This document shows positions 1 through 8,078 of a DNA stretch of 64,000 bases, piece by piece. Source of the DNA: Gemmatimonadota bacterium (GTDB lineage Bacteria > Gemmatimonadota > Gemmatimonadetes > Gemmatimonadales > Gemmatimonadaceae); assembly GCA_016704465.1 (NCBI GenBank), contig JADJAD010000008.1, forward strand, positions 186,001-250,000, written 5' to 3'. The stretch's first letter is position 1. Each line of letters opens with the position of its first letter. Below the pieces are notes generated by a model. The model saw only the letters and a list, made by a program, of their open reading frames with translations. It was not told the origin of the DNA and made no database searches. Made by a program: the position numbers and the translations under genes.

Positions 1-1
1 C

Positions 2-970
2 GCGCTCGCCGTCGCCCCCCGGCTGGTCGCCGCGCAGGCTGCGGGCGGGTTCGAGGCCGTGGTCGGCGGGAGTCGCTGGGAACGCGATCGCTTCACGGTC
101 GTCGCCGCTCCGAGTGATGAGCCGCTCGCGCGCGCCCTGCTGGCACAGGCCGTCGCGCTCGACACCTTTCCCGGACTGCCGCGCCCATCCGAGCGCATCC
201 TGATCCAGGTTGCCCCCGATCGCGAGGCCTTTCGCGCCCTCGTCGGCCAGGGCGCCCCCGAGTGGGGCGCCGCATTCGCCATCCCCGGGGAACGCCGCAT
301 CATCATGCAGGGACGCGGGGCCTCGTCCGATGCGGGCGATCCGTTGCGAGTCCTCCGGCACGAACTGGCGCACCTCGCCCTGCACGAGTATCTGGGCGCG
401 CTGCCGTCCCGTTGGTTCGACGAGGGGTACGCCAGCTACGCCGCCGGCGAATGGGATCGCGATCGACTGATCGCGACAAACCTCGCGCTGGCGATGCGCG
501 GCGTGCCGTCGCTGGCCGCGCTCGACTCCGGATTCCTGGCCGGGGCGGCGCGCGCAGACGCGGCCTACGCGCTGGCGTACCGGGCCGTCGCCGAACTTGC
601 AGACCTGGATCCACAACGCGGGCTCACCCTGCTGCTGCGGTACTGGAAGGTGGAGGGGGAGTTCGAGCGGGCGCTGCGGCGCGCCTATGGCCTGACCCAG
701 GTGCAGTTCGAGGAGCGGTTTCGCGACCGCACTCGGCGACGTTACGGAGTGTTGGCGTTGGTGACCGACGTCACACTTGTGGCCGTCGTCCTGATCTTCT
801 TCGTCGGTCCGTTTTACGTGGTGCGGAGGCGTCGCGACAAGGCGCGACTGCGCGCCATGCTCGCCGCGGACGCCGAGGCCGAGCGACGGGAGCGCGAGAG
901 CGCGATCGAGCACCTGCTCAACCAGGTGGCGCCAGGGGTGCGCGACGGCCCAACATTGCGGGAGGATTAA
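2..970 (+). CDS. Membrane-anchored HExxH (peptidase MA-like) protein, 5' end outside window
   Basis: The frame is open to the left edge of the window. The first residues read like the end of a signal peptide (V-A-A-Q-A), so the true start lies upstream and the GTG at 59 is probably internal. A metalloprotease motif H-E-L-A-H is encoded at 359-373, followed about 20 residues later by W-F-D-E-G, the usual place of the third zinc ligand in gluzincin-type proteins. Near the C-terminus a hydrophobic segment (about 752-826) is followed by a highly charged tail, suggesting an exported catalytic domain held by one membrane helix with a cytoplasmic tail. Substrate unknown. The family assignment (peptidase MA-like) is inferred from motif and layout only. 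Confidence 0.7.
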   Translation, partial: ALAVAPRLVAAQAAGGFEAVVGGSRWERDRFTVVAAPSDEPLARALLAQAVALDTFPGLPRPSERILIQVAPDREAFRALVGQGAPEWGAAFAIPGERRIIMQGRGASSDAGDPLRVLRHELAHLALHEYLGALPSRWFDEGYASYAAGEWDRDRLIATNLALAMRGVPSLAALDSGFLAGAARADAAYALAYRAVAELADLDPQRGLTLLLRYWKVEGEFERALRRAYGLTQVQFEERFRDRTRRRYGVLALVTDVTLVAVVLIFFVGPFYVVRRRRDKARLRAMLAADAEAERRERESAIEHLLNQVAPGVRDGPTLRED

Positions 971-995
971 TCGTAATCGCCGCGGGCGGATCTGC

Positions 996-1025
996 TTGAC
1001 ACTGACAGTCGAGCGCCCGTATCCT
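996..1025 (+). promoter_or_regulatory. Sigma-70-type promoter for the small membrane protein
   Basis: A perfect TTGACA (996-1001) and TATCCT (1020-1025) are separated by 18 bp. The predicted start of transcription falls only a few bases before the ATG at 1035, so the message would be leaderless or nearly so. Confidence 0.6.
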
Positions 1026-1034
1026 TCGTTTCCT

Positions 1035-1205
1035 ATGTCACAATCGAGCCCGACGCCGCGATCGCGGCCACTTTTGTTTTGGGGGCTTGCGCTCCTCACC
1101 ATCCTCGCCGGATTCTGGGATCTCTGGCGAGGAGGCGAGACGATTGCTCCCATCCTTCTGGTTGTCGGCTACTGCGTGCTGGTGCCGATCGCCATCCTCA
1201 AGTAA
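1035..1205 (+). CDS. Small two-helix membrane protein
   Basis: This 56-residue protein has a Ser/Pro/Arg-rich N-terminus followed by two hydrophobic stretches separated by a short charged turn (W-R-G-G-E-T), consistent with a helical hairpin in the inner membrane. The ATG at 1035 is preferred over the upstream TTG at 996 because a good promoter overlaps that upstream codon. No known family recognised. It sits alone between the HExxH gene and tRNA-Val, behind its own promoter. Function unknown. Confidence 0.55.
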   Translation: MSQSSPTPRSRPLLFWGLALLTILAGFWDLWRGGETIAPILLVVGYCVLVPIAILK

Positions 1206-1218
1206 GCACGCGGTCGGC

Positions 1219-1292
1219 GGGCGAATAGCTCAGTTGGTTAGAGCGCCTGCCTTACACGCAGGATGTCGGGGGTTCGAGTCCCTCTTCGCCCA
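1219..1292 (+). tRNA. tRNA-Val (anticodon UAC)
   Basis: The cloverleaf can be folded by eye. The acceptor stem GGGCGAA (1219-1225) pairs with TTCGCCC (1285-1291). The D-arm contains AGCTCAGTTGGTTAGAGC, the anticodon stem is CCTGC/GCAGG with loop CTTACAC, and the T-arm contains GGTTCGAGTCC. The anticodon is T-A-C at 1253-1255, which reads GUA and its wobble partners. Discriminator base A at 1292; the 3' CCA is not encoded. Confidence 0.95.
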
Positions 1293-1365
1293 TCCTCGTA
1301 GGTATCCACGGACCCTGACTATCGGGGTGGTGTAGGCCATGAATAACCCCTTGGAGGACATCAGA

Positions 1366-3078
1366 GTGACGGCTTGGCAGCGCCCGGGTCGCGTTATCGC
1401 GACCATCCTGATTGGACTGGCTGTGCAGGGCTCCGCCCAGGAGCTCGGCGCACAGCAGCAGACGTTGCAGCGCGGCCAGACGCCGGGCCCGCGGTTCATG
1501 GTCCCCGTCCTGCGCTCGAACGAGCGTGCCCTCGGCGCGCAGCTGGCAGACCAGATTCGTGAGCGCATGGGGGGTGACTTCATGATGCGCACGCTCTGGA
1601 TCATCCCGAAGTCCGATATCGACAACGCGCTCGAGCAGTCGGGATACTCCAAGACCGAACCGCTCAATGCCAACGACGCGCGCCAGCTGGCGAATCTCAT
1701 TCGCGCCGAGGAGTACGTGGAGGGCATCGTGACCAAGACCGATGCCGGCTTCGAGTTCGACGGGCAGCTGCTCCTGGTACGCGGTGAAGGCATGGTGCAG
1801 CCGCTTCCCAAGGTGACGGCCGCGAAGATCGGCGACATCGCGAAGGGCGCCTCCAAGGCGATCGACGACGCGCGCAAGCCGCTCGAGGACATCAAGAACT
1901 GCACGCTCAACGCCCGCCAGAGCAAGTGGGCCGAAGCGCTGTCCGACGCGCAGAAGGGGCTCAAGGAGTACCCCAGTTCCGTGATGTCGCGGGTGTGCAT
2001 CCTTGAAATCGCCAACTCGCAGAAGTGGGGCGCCGACTCGATCATCAAGTACTCCGAGGACATCGTGCGCTTGCACCCGCAGAACCGCCGGGCGCTCGCG
2101 CTCGTCTCGGATGCATACGGCGAAAAGAAGATGGACGAGCAGCAGATCAAGTCGCTGACCACGCTGCTGTCGCTCGATCCGACCAATGCCCGCCTCACCG
2201 AAACGGTCGTCAACGTGATTGCCGCCAGCGGCAAGCCCGAGGTCGCCCGCCCGATCATCGACGAAGCGGTCAAGCAGAATCCGGGCGATCCGTCGCTCAT
2301 CCGCCTCCAGTGGCGCATCTATCTGGCGCTCAAGGAATACCAGACGGCGACCGGCATTGGTGAGGAGATGGTCAAGGCCGACACCGCCGCCGCCGACACA
2401 ACGTTCTTCACGCGCCTCGCCTCCGCCTATGTGCTCTCCGGCGACACGGCCAAGGCGGCCGAAGCCGCGGCCCGTGGCACGGCCAAGTTCGCGAACAACG
2501 CTGGCCTGTGGATGTTGCATGGACAGCTCGCCCGTCAGGCTGGGCAGGGTTCCCAGTCGCTGATGGCGCTGCGCAAGGCGGTGGCGCTCGATCCGAAGAC
2601 CGCCGGCGCCAACCTCATGATCGCCCAGGCATTCGGTGACATGAACCAGCCGGACAGCATGGTCGCCGCGCTCAAGGCCGCCGACACCGCGGGAGACAGC
2701 AAGGAGACCATCGGCGGAATGGCGCTGACGCAGGGCAACAAGATGTACCGCGAGTGGAACGCGCAGAATCCGAAGGATCCGGATCAGGCAACGCCCATCC
2801 TCGGCATACTCGCGTACTCCGACCAGGTGAATGCCTCACCGACCTCGAAGTTCCTGCAGGGCGTGATCAATCTCGTCGTTGGCCAGACGCTGCTAACGAC
2901 CAACGCCGACACCAAGAGCTGCGACGTCGCCAACCGGGCGTCGGGTGCCCTGACCGACGCCAACATTCTCATCCCGCAGGGGGCGCAGGCCTTCCCCGAC
3001 CAGGCCGGGCAGCTGATGCAGGCGCTGCAGCAGCTCACCCCGTACGCCGACAACCAGAAGAAGGTACTCTGCAAGTAG
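1366..3078 (+). CDS. Secreted TPR-repeat protein
   Basis: I chose the GTG at 1366 because GGAGG (1353-1357) lies 8 bases upstream; an ATG at 1339 is in frame but has no ribosome site. The product has a signal peptide (hydrophobic core after W-Q-R-P-G-R, cleavage near G-S-A-Q). A conserved-looking domain of about 150 residues follows, then several helical TPR-like repeats (A-x-A-L motifs with spacing near 34) up to the C-terminus. There are two cysteines near positions 180 and 205 and two near the end. TPR arrays mediate protein-protein contacts, so a periplasmic or outer-membrane assembly or scaffold role is plausible, but no specific function can be read. A strong terminator follows directly, so this is a one-gene unit. 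Confidence 0.75.
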   Translation: MTAWQRPGRVIATILIGLAVQGSAQELGAQQQTLQRGQTPGPRFMVPVLRSNERALGAQLADQIRERMGGDFMMRTLWIIPKSDIDNALEQSGYSKTEPLNANDARQLANLIRAEEYVEGIVTKTDAGFEFDGQLLLVRGEGMVQPLPKVTAAKIGDIAKGASKAIDDARKPLEDIKNCTLNARQSKWAEALSDAQKGLKEYPSSVMSRVCILEIANSQKWGADSIIKYSEDIVRLHPQNRRALALVSDAYGEKKMDEQQIKSLTTLLSLDPTNARLTETVVNVIAASGKPEVARPIIDEAVKQNPGDPSLIRLQWRIYLALKEYQTATGIGEEMVKADTAAADTTFFTRLASAYVLSGDTAKAAEAAARGTAKFANNAGLWMLHGQLARQAGQGSQSLMALRKAVALDPKTAGANLMIAQAFGDMNQPDSMVAALKAADTAGDSKETIGGMALTQGNKMYREWNAQNPKDPDQATPILGILAYSDQVNASPTSKFLQGVINLVVGQTLLTTNADTKSCDVANRASGALTDANILIPQGAQAFPDQAGQLMQALQQLTPYADNQKKVLCK

Positions 3079-3110
3079 CATCGCCCAGCGGCACGTGGAT
3101 GTGCAGAAGC

Positions 3111-3153
3111 GAAGCCCGCCACCGCAATCGCGGTGGCGGGCTTCTCGCTTTCT
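3111..3153 (+). terminator. Rho-independent terminator
   Basis: A perfect 15-bp stem (3111-3125 with 3130-3144) and a 4-base loop AATC are followed by a T-rich run (TCGCTTTCTT). It ends the TPR gene and insulates the dcw operon. Confidence 0.85.
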
Positions 3154-3220
3154 TGTCCGCCCTCGCGACGTGACGGGAAGCAATGTACGCGATGTGTATA
3201 ACTCCGTTAGGCACAAGCAC

Positions 3221-3250
3221 TCGACGCATCGTTCGGAGCGCGGCTAGAAT
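3221..3250 (+). promoter_or_regulatory. Probable promoter of the dcw operon
   Basis: TCGACG (3221-3226) and TAGAAT (3245-3250) are 18 bp apart, placing transcription start near 3257, just ahead of the ATG at 3273. A second A/T-rich candidate, TATAAC at 3197-3202, lies upstream beside a copy of the CGTTAGG word (3205-3211). No mraZ gene or MraZ-box repeats are visible. Confidence 0.45.
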
Positions 3251-3272
3251 GACCCGTCCCTCTACTGGTCGC

Positions 3273-4199
3273 ATGTCCTTCGAGAGCGCCTACCATGCGC
3301 CGGTCCTCGCGCGCGAGGCGGCAGATTTGCTGGGCAACGCACGGCACGTTCTGGATGGCACACTGGGCGGCGGCGGGCACACGCTGGCGCTGCTCGAGCG
3401 GGGTGCGCACGTGACCGGGCTCGATCGCGATGCGAACGCGGTCCGCGAGGCCGAGCGTCGACTCGCGCCCTATGTGGCGTCGGGCGCCGTCTCGATCTTC
3501 TGTGGCAACTACGCCGACCTGACCGCGATTCCCGAACTTGCATCGGCGCGGTTCGACGGCATCCTGCTCGACCTCGGCGTCTCGTCCCACCAGCTCGACG
3601 ACGAGCGACGCGGCTTCACCTTTCGTCCCGGCGCGCTGCTCGACATGCGCATGGGCGACGACGCCAGCGGGACAGCCGCGGAATTCCTGAACTCGGCCCC
3701 CGACAGCGAGTTGGCGTGGGTCTTCCGAGAGTATGGTGACGAGCGCCGCGCGCCGCGCCTGGCGCGCGAGGTTTCGCGGCGCCGGGCGAATCGCCCGTTC
3801 GAGACCAGTGACGACTTCGTCGGCGCCATTCGCGCCGTGCTCGGACCTTCGTCGGGCGCGGCGGACTTCGCCCGGCTCTTCCAGGCCGTGCGCATCGCCA
3901 TCAACGATGAATTGTCGGGACTGGAGCGTGCGCTCCCGGCGCTGCGCGACCACCTGATACCCGGCGGGACGCTGGCGGTCATCGCGTATCACTCTGGCGA
4001 GGATCGACTCGTGAAGCACGCCTTTCGCGAGTGGAGCACTGCCTGCATCTGTCCGCCGCGCCAGCCGATGTGCACCTGTCGAGGCACGGCGTTGGGGACA
4101 CAGCTCACCCGGCGCGCCATCACCGCCGCCGCCGACGAGGTGGCGACCAACCCGCGCGCCCGCAGCGCGAGGCTCCGGGCATGGCAAAGCGCCGCGTAG
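3273..4199 (+). CDS. rsmH: 16S rRNA (cytosine1402-N4)-methyltransferase RsmH
   Basis: RsmH (MraW) uses S-adenosylmethionine to methylate N4 of C1402 in 16S rRNA and is classically the first enzyme gene of dcw clusters. The start at 3273 gives 308 residues, the normal family length, beginning S-F-E-S-A-Y-H-A-P-V-L. The Ado-Met loop D-G-T-L-G-G-G-G-H-T is near the N-terminus, followed by the acidic L-D-R-D. The family block D-G-I-L-L-D-L-G-V-S-S-H-Q and the C-terminal I-A-Y-H-S-G-E-D-R-L-V-K are present. In-frame ATGs at 3183 and 3249 would add N-terminal residues and overlap the promoter candidates. The 3' end overlaps ftsL by 19 bp. Confidence 0.95.
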   Translation: MSFESAYHAPVLAREAADLLGNARHVLDGTLGGGGHTLALLERGAHVTGLDRDANAVREAERRLAPYVASGAVSIFCGNYADLTAIPELASARFDGILLDLGVSSHQLDDERRGFTFRPGALLDMRMGDDASGTAAEFLNSAPDSELAWVFREYGDERRAPRLAREVSRRRANRPFETSDDFVGAIRAVLGPSSGAADFARLFQAVRIAINDELSGLERALPALRDHLIPGGTLAVIAYHSGEDRLVKHAFREWSTACICPPRQPMCTCRGTALGTQLTRRAITAAADEVATNPRARSARLRAWQSAA

Positions 4200-4489
4200 C
4201 GCCCCGCGGCCGCGTGCACGTGGCCCTCGCGCTCGGTGCCTTCGTCCTCGTCATGGCGGTGGTCGTCTGGCGACGGACGATCGGCTATGAAAAAGCCGTC
4301 GAACTCCGGCACCTCGAGACGCAGCGGAAGGAACTGGAGGCTGAACGCTCGCGGCTGGTCAACGACATTCGCAGCGCGATGAGCATCGGTCGGCTAGGGC
4401 CGGTCGTGGTCTCGCGCCTGGGGATGAAGTATGCCAGCGATTCGCAGAGCATCCGGCTCCCCATGCCGACGCCCCGGTCCCGGAACTGA
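4181..4489 (+). CDS. ftsL: Cell division protein FtsL-like
   Basis: This 102-residue bitopic protein has a basic N-terminus (A-K-R-R-V-A-P-R-G-R), one transmembrane helix (about residues 12-30) and a periplasmic leucine/charged heptad stretch that should form a coiled coil. Size, topology and its place between rsmH and ftsI are those of FtsL, which bridges FtsQ and FtsB to FtsW/FtsI in the divisome. FtsL sequences diverge strongly, so the name rests on topology and synteny. The ATG at 4181 lies inside rsmH (19-bp overlap), implying translational coupling. Confidence 0.8.
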   Translation: MAKRRVAPRGRVHVALALGAFVLVMAVVVWRRTIGYEKAVELRHLETQRKELEAERSRLVNDIRSAMSIGRLGPVVVSRLGMKYASDSQSIRLPMPTPRSRN

Positions 4490-4505
4490 GGAGAGATCTC
4501 GACAC

Positions 4506-6560
4506 ATGCCCTCGCCCAGCCGACTCTCGATCGTGCATGCCGCACTGGCCGTCTTCTCCGTCGCGCTCGTGGTGCGGGCGGCGCAGGTGCAGCTGTTCGA
4601 GCACGAGGTCTGGGCGAGCCGCGCGATCCGGCAGCACACGGTCGAGGCGTCGCTTCCGGCACCCCGGGGCGAGATCGAGGACGCCACGGGCGTCACCCTC
4701 GCCCGCAGCCGCGAGTTGGTCAAGCTCAGCTTCAAGCTCGACGACATGAAGGATCGACGGGGGTTGTATCGCGCCCTGCGCAAGTTGAAGGTGCCGGAGA
4801 GCCGGGCCCGCCCGGTGCTGGACAAGCAGCGGAAGTGGTACGACCTGCGCGAGCGCTTCCAGCCGTCGCAGGTGGCGGACCTCATGAAGGTGCCCGGGGT
4901 GCGGTCCGCGTCGGCCGGGGATCGCGTCTACGTGCAGTCGGCGGGGACTCGACAGCTCGTGGGGCGCGCCGATCCGGATGGCCGCAACTCCGAGGGGCTC
5001 GAGCTGCTGCTGGACTCGCTGCTGCGCGGCGAGCCAGGACGCGCCCAGACGTTGCGGGCCGCGGACGGCAAGCGATTCGCCACGCCCGACATGCTCACCG
5101 AGCCCCCGCGCGCCGGCCACACCGTTCGACTCACCATCAACCAGGTCCTGCAGGACATCTGCGACCAGGCGATCGACGACGCCATCAAGCGGCTCAATGC
5201 CGATGGTGGCGACGTGGTGATCCTCGACCCGCACACCGGCGAGATCCGCTGCCTCTCGAGCCTGCGCCGACGCCAGCGCATCGGCAGTCCGCTGACGATC
5301 GTGGAGCCGTTCGAGCCTGGCTCCACGCTCAAACCGTTCCTCGTGGCGCGCCTGCTGGAGCTGGGCAAGGCCACGCCTCGCGAGATGATCAACACCTACA
5401 ACGGCGTGTACGAGGTCGAGGGACGGCGCATCACCGACATCCACAAGGCCGCGTCGATGTCGGTGGCCGACGTCATCCGGCACTCCAGCAACGTCGGCAT
5501 CGCCCGCCTGAGCGAGCGGGTCAGGGATGGGGAGCTCTTCTCGCTCTATCGTGACCTCGGATTCGGGACGCCGACCGGCGTGTCGTTCCCCATGGAGTCC
5601 GGGGGGACGCTCAATATTCCGAAGCGTTGGTCGAAGCAGTCGCATCATTCACTCGCCATCGGTTACGAGGTCGCGGTCACGCCGCTGCAGCTCGCGCTGG
5701 CGTACGGGGCGCTGGCCAACGGCGGGGAACTCATGGCGCCGGCGCTCGTCAAGCAGATTCGCGACGTCGACGGCCGAGTGACCTATGCGCACCAGCCGCG
5801 CGCGATTCGCCGCGTGTACGATGCAACCACGACGCGCACCGTCATGACGATGCTCGAGAGCGTCGTGGACAGCGGCACGGCCCAGGATGCGGGGCTCGCG
5901 ACCTTCGACGTCGCCGGGAAGAGCGGAACCGCCCGTCGCACCGTGGGCGGGCGGTACGGCCGTGGCGGCACCCAGTCGTACACCTCGTCATTCGTGGCCC
6001 TCTTTCCGTCGAGCAAGCCGCAGTACGTGGTCCTCGTGAAGCTCGATAACCCGCGGGGGACCTACTACGGCGGCAAGACAGCCGCCCCGGTGGCCAAGGC
6101 GATCATCACGGCGGCCGTGGCCGCGCGAGATGCATCGCTCGATTGGGGAAAGCTGTCCGGGCGCCGCGAGTCGTACGTGCCCCCGCCGCCGGCCGTGGCC
6201 GCGCGCCCTGTCCTGGTGGAGCGGCAGGAGGTGGCGGCCGGGAGCGTGGCGACCGACTCGGTCGGTGGGGCGTCGACCGCGCCACCGCTCCCGGTCGTGG
6301 CGTGGGTCGATTCCACGCCCGAACCCGAGCTGCGCGAACCGGTGCGCTTCGATCTCTCCCGCCCGCTGCGTGAGCCGCCGCGCGTGACCCGCGTCGTGAG
6401 CGTCCCCGACGTGCGCGGCCTGCCGCTGCGCGTGGCGGTGCGCGAGCTGCACCGCGCCGGGTTCCGGGTGCAGCTGACGGGGGGCACCGGTGGCGTGACT
6501 GCCCCCCCGGCCGGTGCGCCCTCCCGCACCGGGGCCCTCGTGCGGCTGGCGCGCCCGTGA
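4506..6560 (+). CDS. ftsI: Septal peptidoglycan transpeptidase FtsI (PBP) with C-terminal PASTA domain
   Basis: This 684-residue class B penicillin-binding protein cross-links septal peptidoglycan with FtsW. It has an N-terminal signal-anchor helix, a pedestal/dimerisation domain, then the transpeptidase domain with all three active-site motifs: S-T-L-K (Ser273, Lys276), S-S-N (327-329) and K-S-G (472-474). A Pro/Ala/Val-rich linker follows, then one PASTA domain (about residues 625-665, starting S-V-P-D-V-R-G-L) and a short disordered tail. PASTA domains are known to contact muropeptides or the transpeptidase itself. The ATG at 4506 has GAGGAG upstream. It is followed by a 48-bp gap containing the murE-start tandem repeat. 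Confidence 0.93.
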   Translation: MPSPSRLSIVHAALAVFSVALVVRAAQVQLFEHEVWASRAIRQHTVEASLPAPRGEIEDATGVTLARSRELVKLSFKLDDMKDRRGLYRALRKLKVPESRARPVLDKQRKWYDLRERFQPSQVADLMKVPGVRSASAGDRVYVQSAGTRQLVGRADPDGRNSEGLELLLDSLLRGEPGRAQTLRAADGKRFATPDMLTEPPRAGHTVRLTINQVLQDICDQAIDDAIKRLNADGGDVVILDPHTGEIRCLSSLRRRQRIGSPLTIVEPFEPGSTLKPFLVARLLELGKATPREMINTYNGVYEVEGRRITDIHKAASMSVADVIRHSSNVGIARLSERVRDGELFSLYRDLGFGTPTGVSFPMESGGTLNIPKRWSKQSHHSLAIGYEVAVTPLQLALAYGALANGGELMAPALVKQIRDVDGRVTYAHQPRAIRRVYDATTTRTVMTMLESVVDSGTAQDAGLATFDVAGKSGTARRTVGGRYGRGGTQSYTSSFVALFPSSKPQYVVLVKLDNPRGTYYGGKTAAPVAKAIITAAVAARDASLDWGKLSGRRESYVPPPPAVAARPVLVERQEVAAGSVATDSVGGASTAPPLPVVAWVDSTPEPELREPVRFDLSRPLREPPRVTRVVSVPDVRGLPLRVAVRELHRAGFRVQLTGGTGGVTAPPAGAPSRTGALVRLARP

Positions 6561-6580
6561 ACACGACGCCCGTGTCCCCC

Positions 6581-6617
6581 GTGCCGGTGTCCCCGTGCCG
6601 GTGTCCCCGTGCCGGTG
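6581..6617 (+). repeat. 14-bp tandem repeat (2.6 copies) at the murE start
   Basis: The unit GTGCCGGTGTCCCC occurs at 6581-6594 and 6595-6608, with a partial copy at 6609-6617. Each copy carries GTG codons, and because 14 is not a multiple of 3 the GTGs of successive copies fall in frames 2, 1 and 0. Only the last copy is in the murE frame. Confidence 0.85.
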
Positions 6618-8078
6618 CAGGAGATCGTGGCGGCGCTGGAGCGCGCCGACCTGCTGCTGCAGTCTTGTGGTGTCCTTCCCGTGACGGTCGAGCAGGTCAC
6701 GGACGATTCGCGACAGGTGACGGGGGGGGCGCTCTTCATCGCGGTCTCGGGCAGCGCGCGGGACGGGCACGCGTTTCTGGCCCAGGCGCAGGCAGCCGGG
6801 GCGACGATGGCGATCGTGGAGGACGCGACGCGCACCGCGCTCCCGCGACTCGTCGTCCGGGACGGGCGCCGCGCCGCCGCCGTTGCCGCCGCCGCGTTTC
6901 ACGGCAACCCGGGACGGTCGCTGTCGCTCGTTGGCGTGACGGGGACGAGCGGAAAGTCCACGATCGCGTCCATGCTGCGCCACCTGCTCGATTCGCCCCA
7001 GGCGCCGGCGGCCTCGATCGGCACGCTCGGCGTGCTGGTCGGAAGCGAGGGACGCGCGCTCCCTGGCGGGGGGGGACTGACCACGCCCGGTCCGGTCGAC
7101 CTGCAGCGCGTCCTGCGCACCCTGGTCGATTCCGGCGTCCGCGCCGTGGCCATGGAAGTGTCCTCACACGCGCTCGAGCAGCGTCGTGTCGATGGCCTGG
7201 CGTTCGACGTGGCGATCTTCTCCAACCTGTCGCGCGACCACCTGGACTATCACGGGACGATGGAGGCGTATCTCGCGGCCAAGGCGCTGCTGGTGGAGTA
7301 CGTCGCACCTGGCGGGGCGGTCGTGGTCAACGACGATGTGGAGACGTGGCGCGCGCTGCGTGCCGGACCGCGGCGCGTGCGCTACGGCCTGCGGAGCCCG
7401 GACGCGGAGGTGCAGGGGACGGACGTCACCTGTGCGCCCGACGGCAGCCGATGGACCCTGGTCACGCCCGCAGGACGCGCGTCGGTCGCGCTCCCGCTCA
7501 TCGGGGACTTCAACATCGCCAACGCGTTAGGCGCGGCCGCGGCCGCGTGGGCGCTCGGGCGCTCGACCGAGGCGATCGCGGCGCGCCTCGCCACGCTGCC
7601 GCAGGTCCCCGGGCGCCTCGAGCGCATCCTCGACGCCCCGATCGTCCTGCGCGACTACGCCCACAAGCCCGATGCGCTCGAACGGGCGCTCGCCGCCGTA
7701 CGCCCGTTCACCACCGGCCGCCTGATCCTCGTGGTCGGGTGCGGCGGCGATCGCGACCGGGGCAAGCGCCCGATCATGGGTGAGATCGCCGAACGGCTCG
7801 CGGACCTGGTGATCCTCACCAGCGACAATCCGCGCACCGAGGACCCCGAGCGCATCCTCGACGAGATCGAGCAGGGGATGCAGCGCGCACACGAACGCAT
7901 CGAGGATCGGCACGCCGCGATCGCCCGTGCGCTCGAGGTGGCGGTGGCGGGCGACGTCGTCGTCCTCGCCGGCAAGGGGCATGAGACGTACCAGCTCCGC
8001 GGCACGACCTCGTATCCGTTCGACGAGAAGGCCATCGTCAAGGACCTCGCGCGCGGCGTCGCGCGGAGCCGCGCATGA
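6609..8078 (+). CDS. murE: UDP-MurNAc-L-Ala-D-Glu : meso-diaminopimelate ligase MurE
   Basis: MurE adds the third amino acid of the peptidoglycan stem peptide in the cytoplasm, using ATP. The 489-residue protein has the Mur ligase layout: an N-terminal UDP-binding domain, a central ATPase domain with P-loop T-G-T-S-G-K-S-T (111-118), and a C-terminal domain carrying D-N-P-R (406-409), the signature of meso-DAP rather than lysine specificity. In-frame start candidates are GTG at 6609 or 6615, both inside the 14-bp tandem repeat, so the exact N-terminus is uncertain and neither has a clear ribosome site. A TTA leucine codon lies in a CGTTAGG word (7525-7531). It overlaps murF by 4 bp (ATGA). 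Confidence 0.95.
   Translation: MPVQEIVAALERADLLLQSCGVLPVTVEQVTDDSRQVTGGALFIAVSGSARDGHAFLAQAQAAGATMAIVEDATRTALPRLVVRDGRRAAAVAAAAFHGNPGRSLSLVGVTGTSGKSTIASMLRHLLDSPQAPAASIGTLGVLVGSEGRALPGGGGLTTPGPVDLQRVLRTLVDSGVRAVAMEVSSHALEQRRVDGLAFDVAIFSNLSRDHLDYHGTMEAYLAAKALLVEYVAPGGAVVVNDDVETWRALRAGPRRVRYGLRSPDAEVQGTDVTCAPDGSRWTLVTPAGRASVALPLIGDFNIANALGAAAAAWALGRSTEAIAARLATLPQVPGRLERILDAPIVLRDYAHKPDALERALAAVRPFTTGRLILVVGCGGDRDRGKRPIMGEIAERLADLVILTSDNPRTEDPERILDEIEQGMQRAHERIEDRHAAIARALEVAVAGDVVVLAGKGHETYQLRGTTSYPFDEKAIVKDLARGVARSRA

Noticed and set aside
1230..2520. Long minus-strand ORFs (362 and 422 residues) opposite the TPR gene
   Set aside because: They end inside tRNA-Val, and their composition mirrors the well-supported secreted TPR protein on the + strand; they are high-GC shadows.
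7525..7531. Interpreting the CGTTAGG copies inside murE, murF, murC, ftsA and recG as attC sites
   Set aside because: They lie inside conserved coding sequence and lack partner boxes at attC spacing; only the 63718-63777 site has all four boxes.
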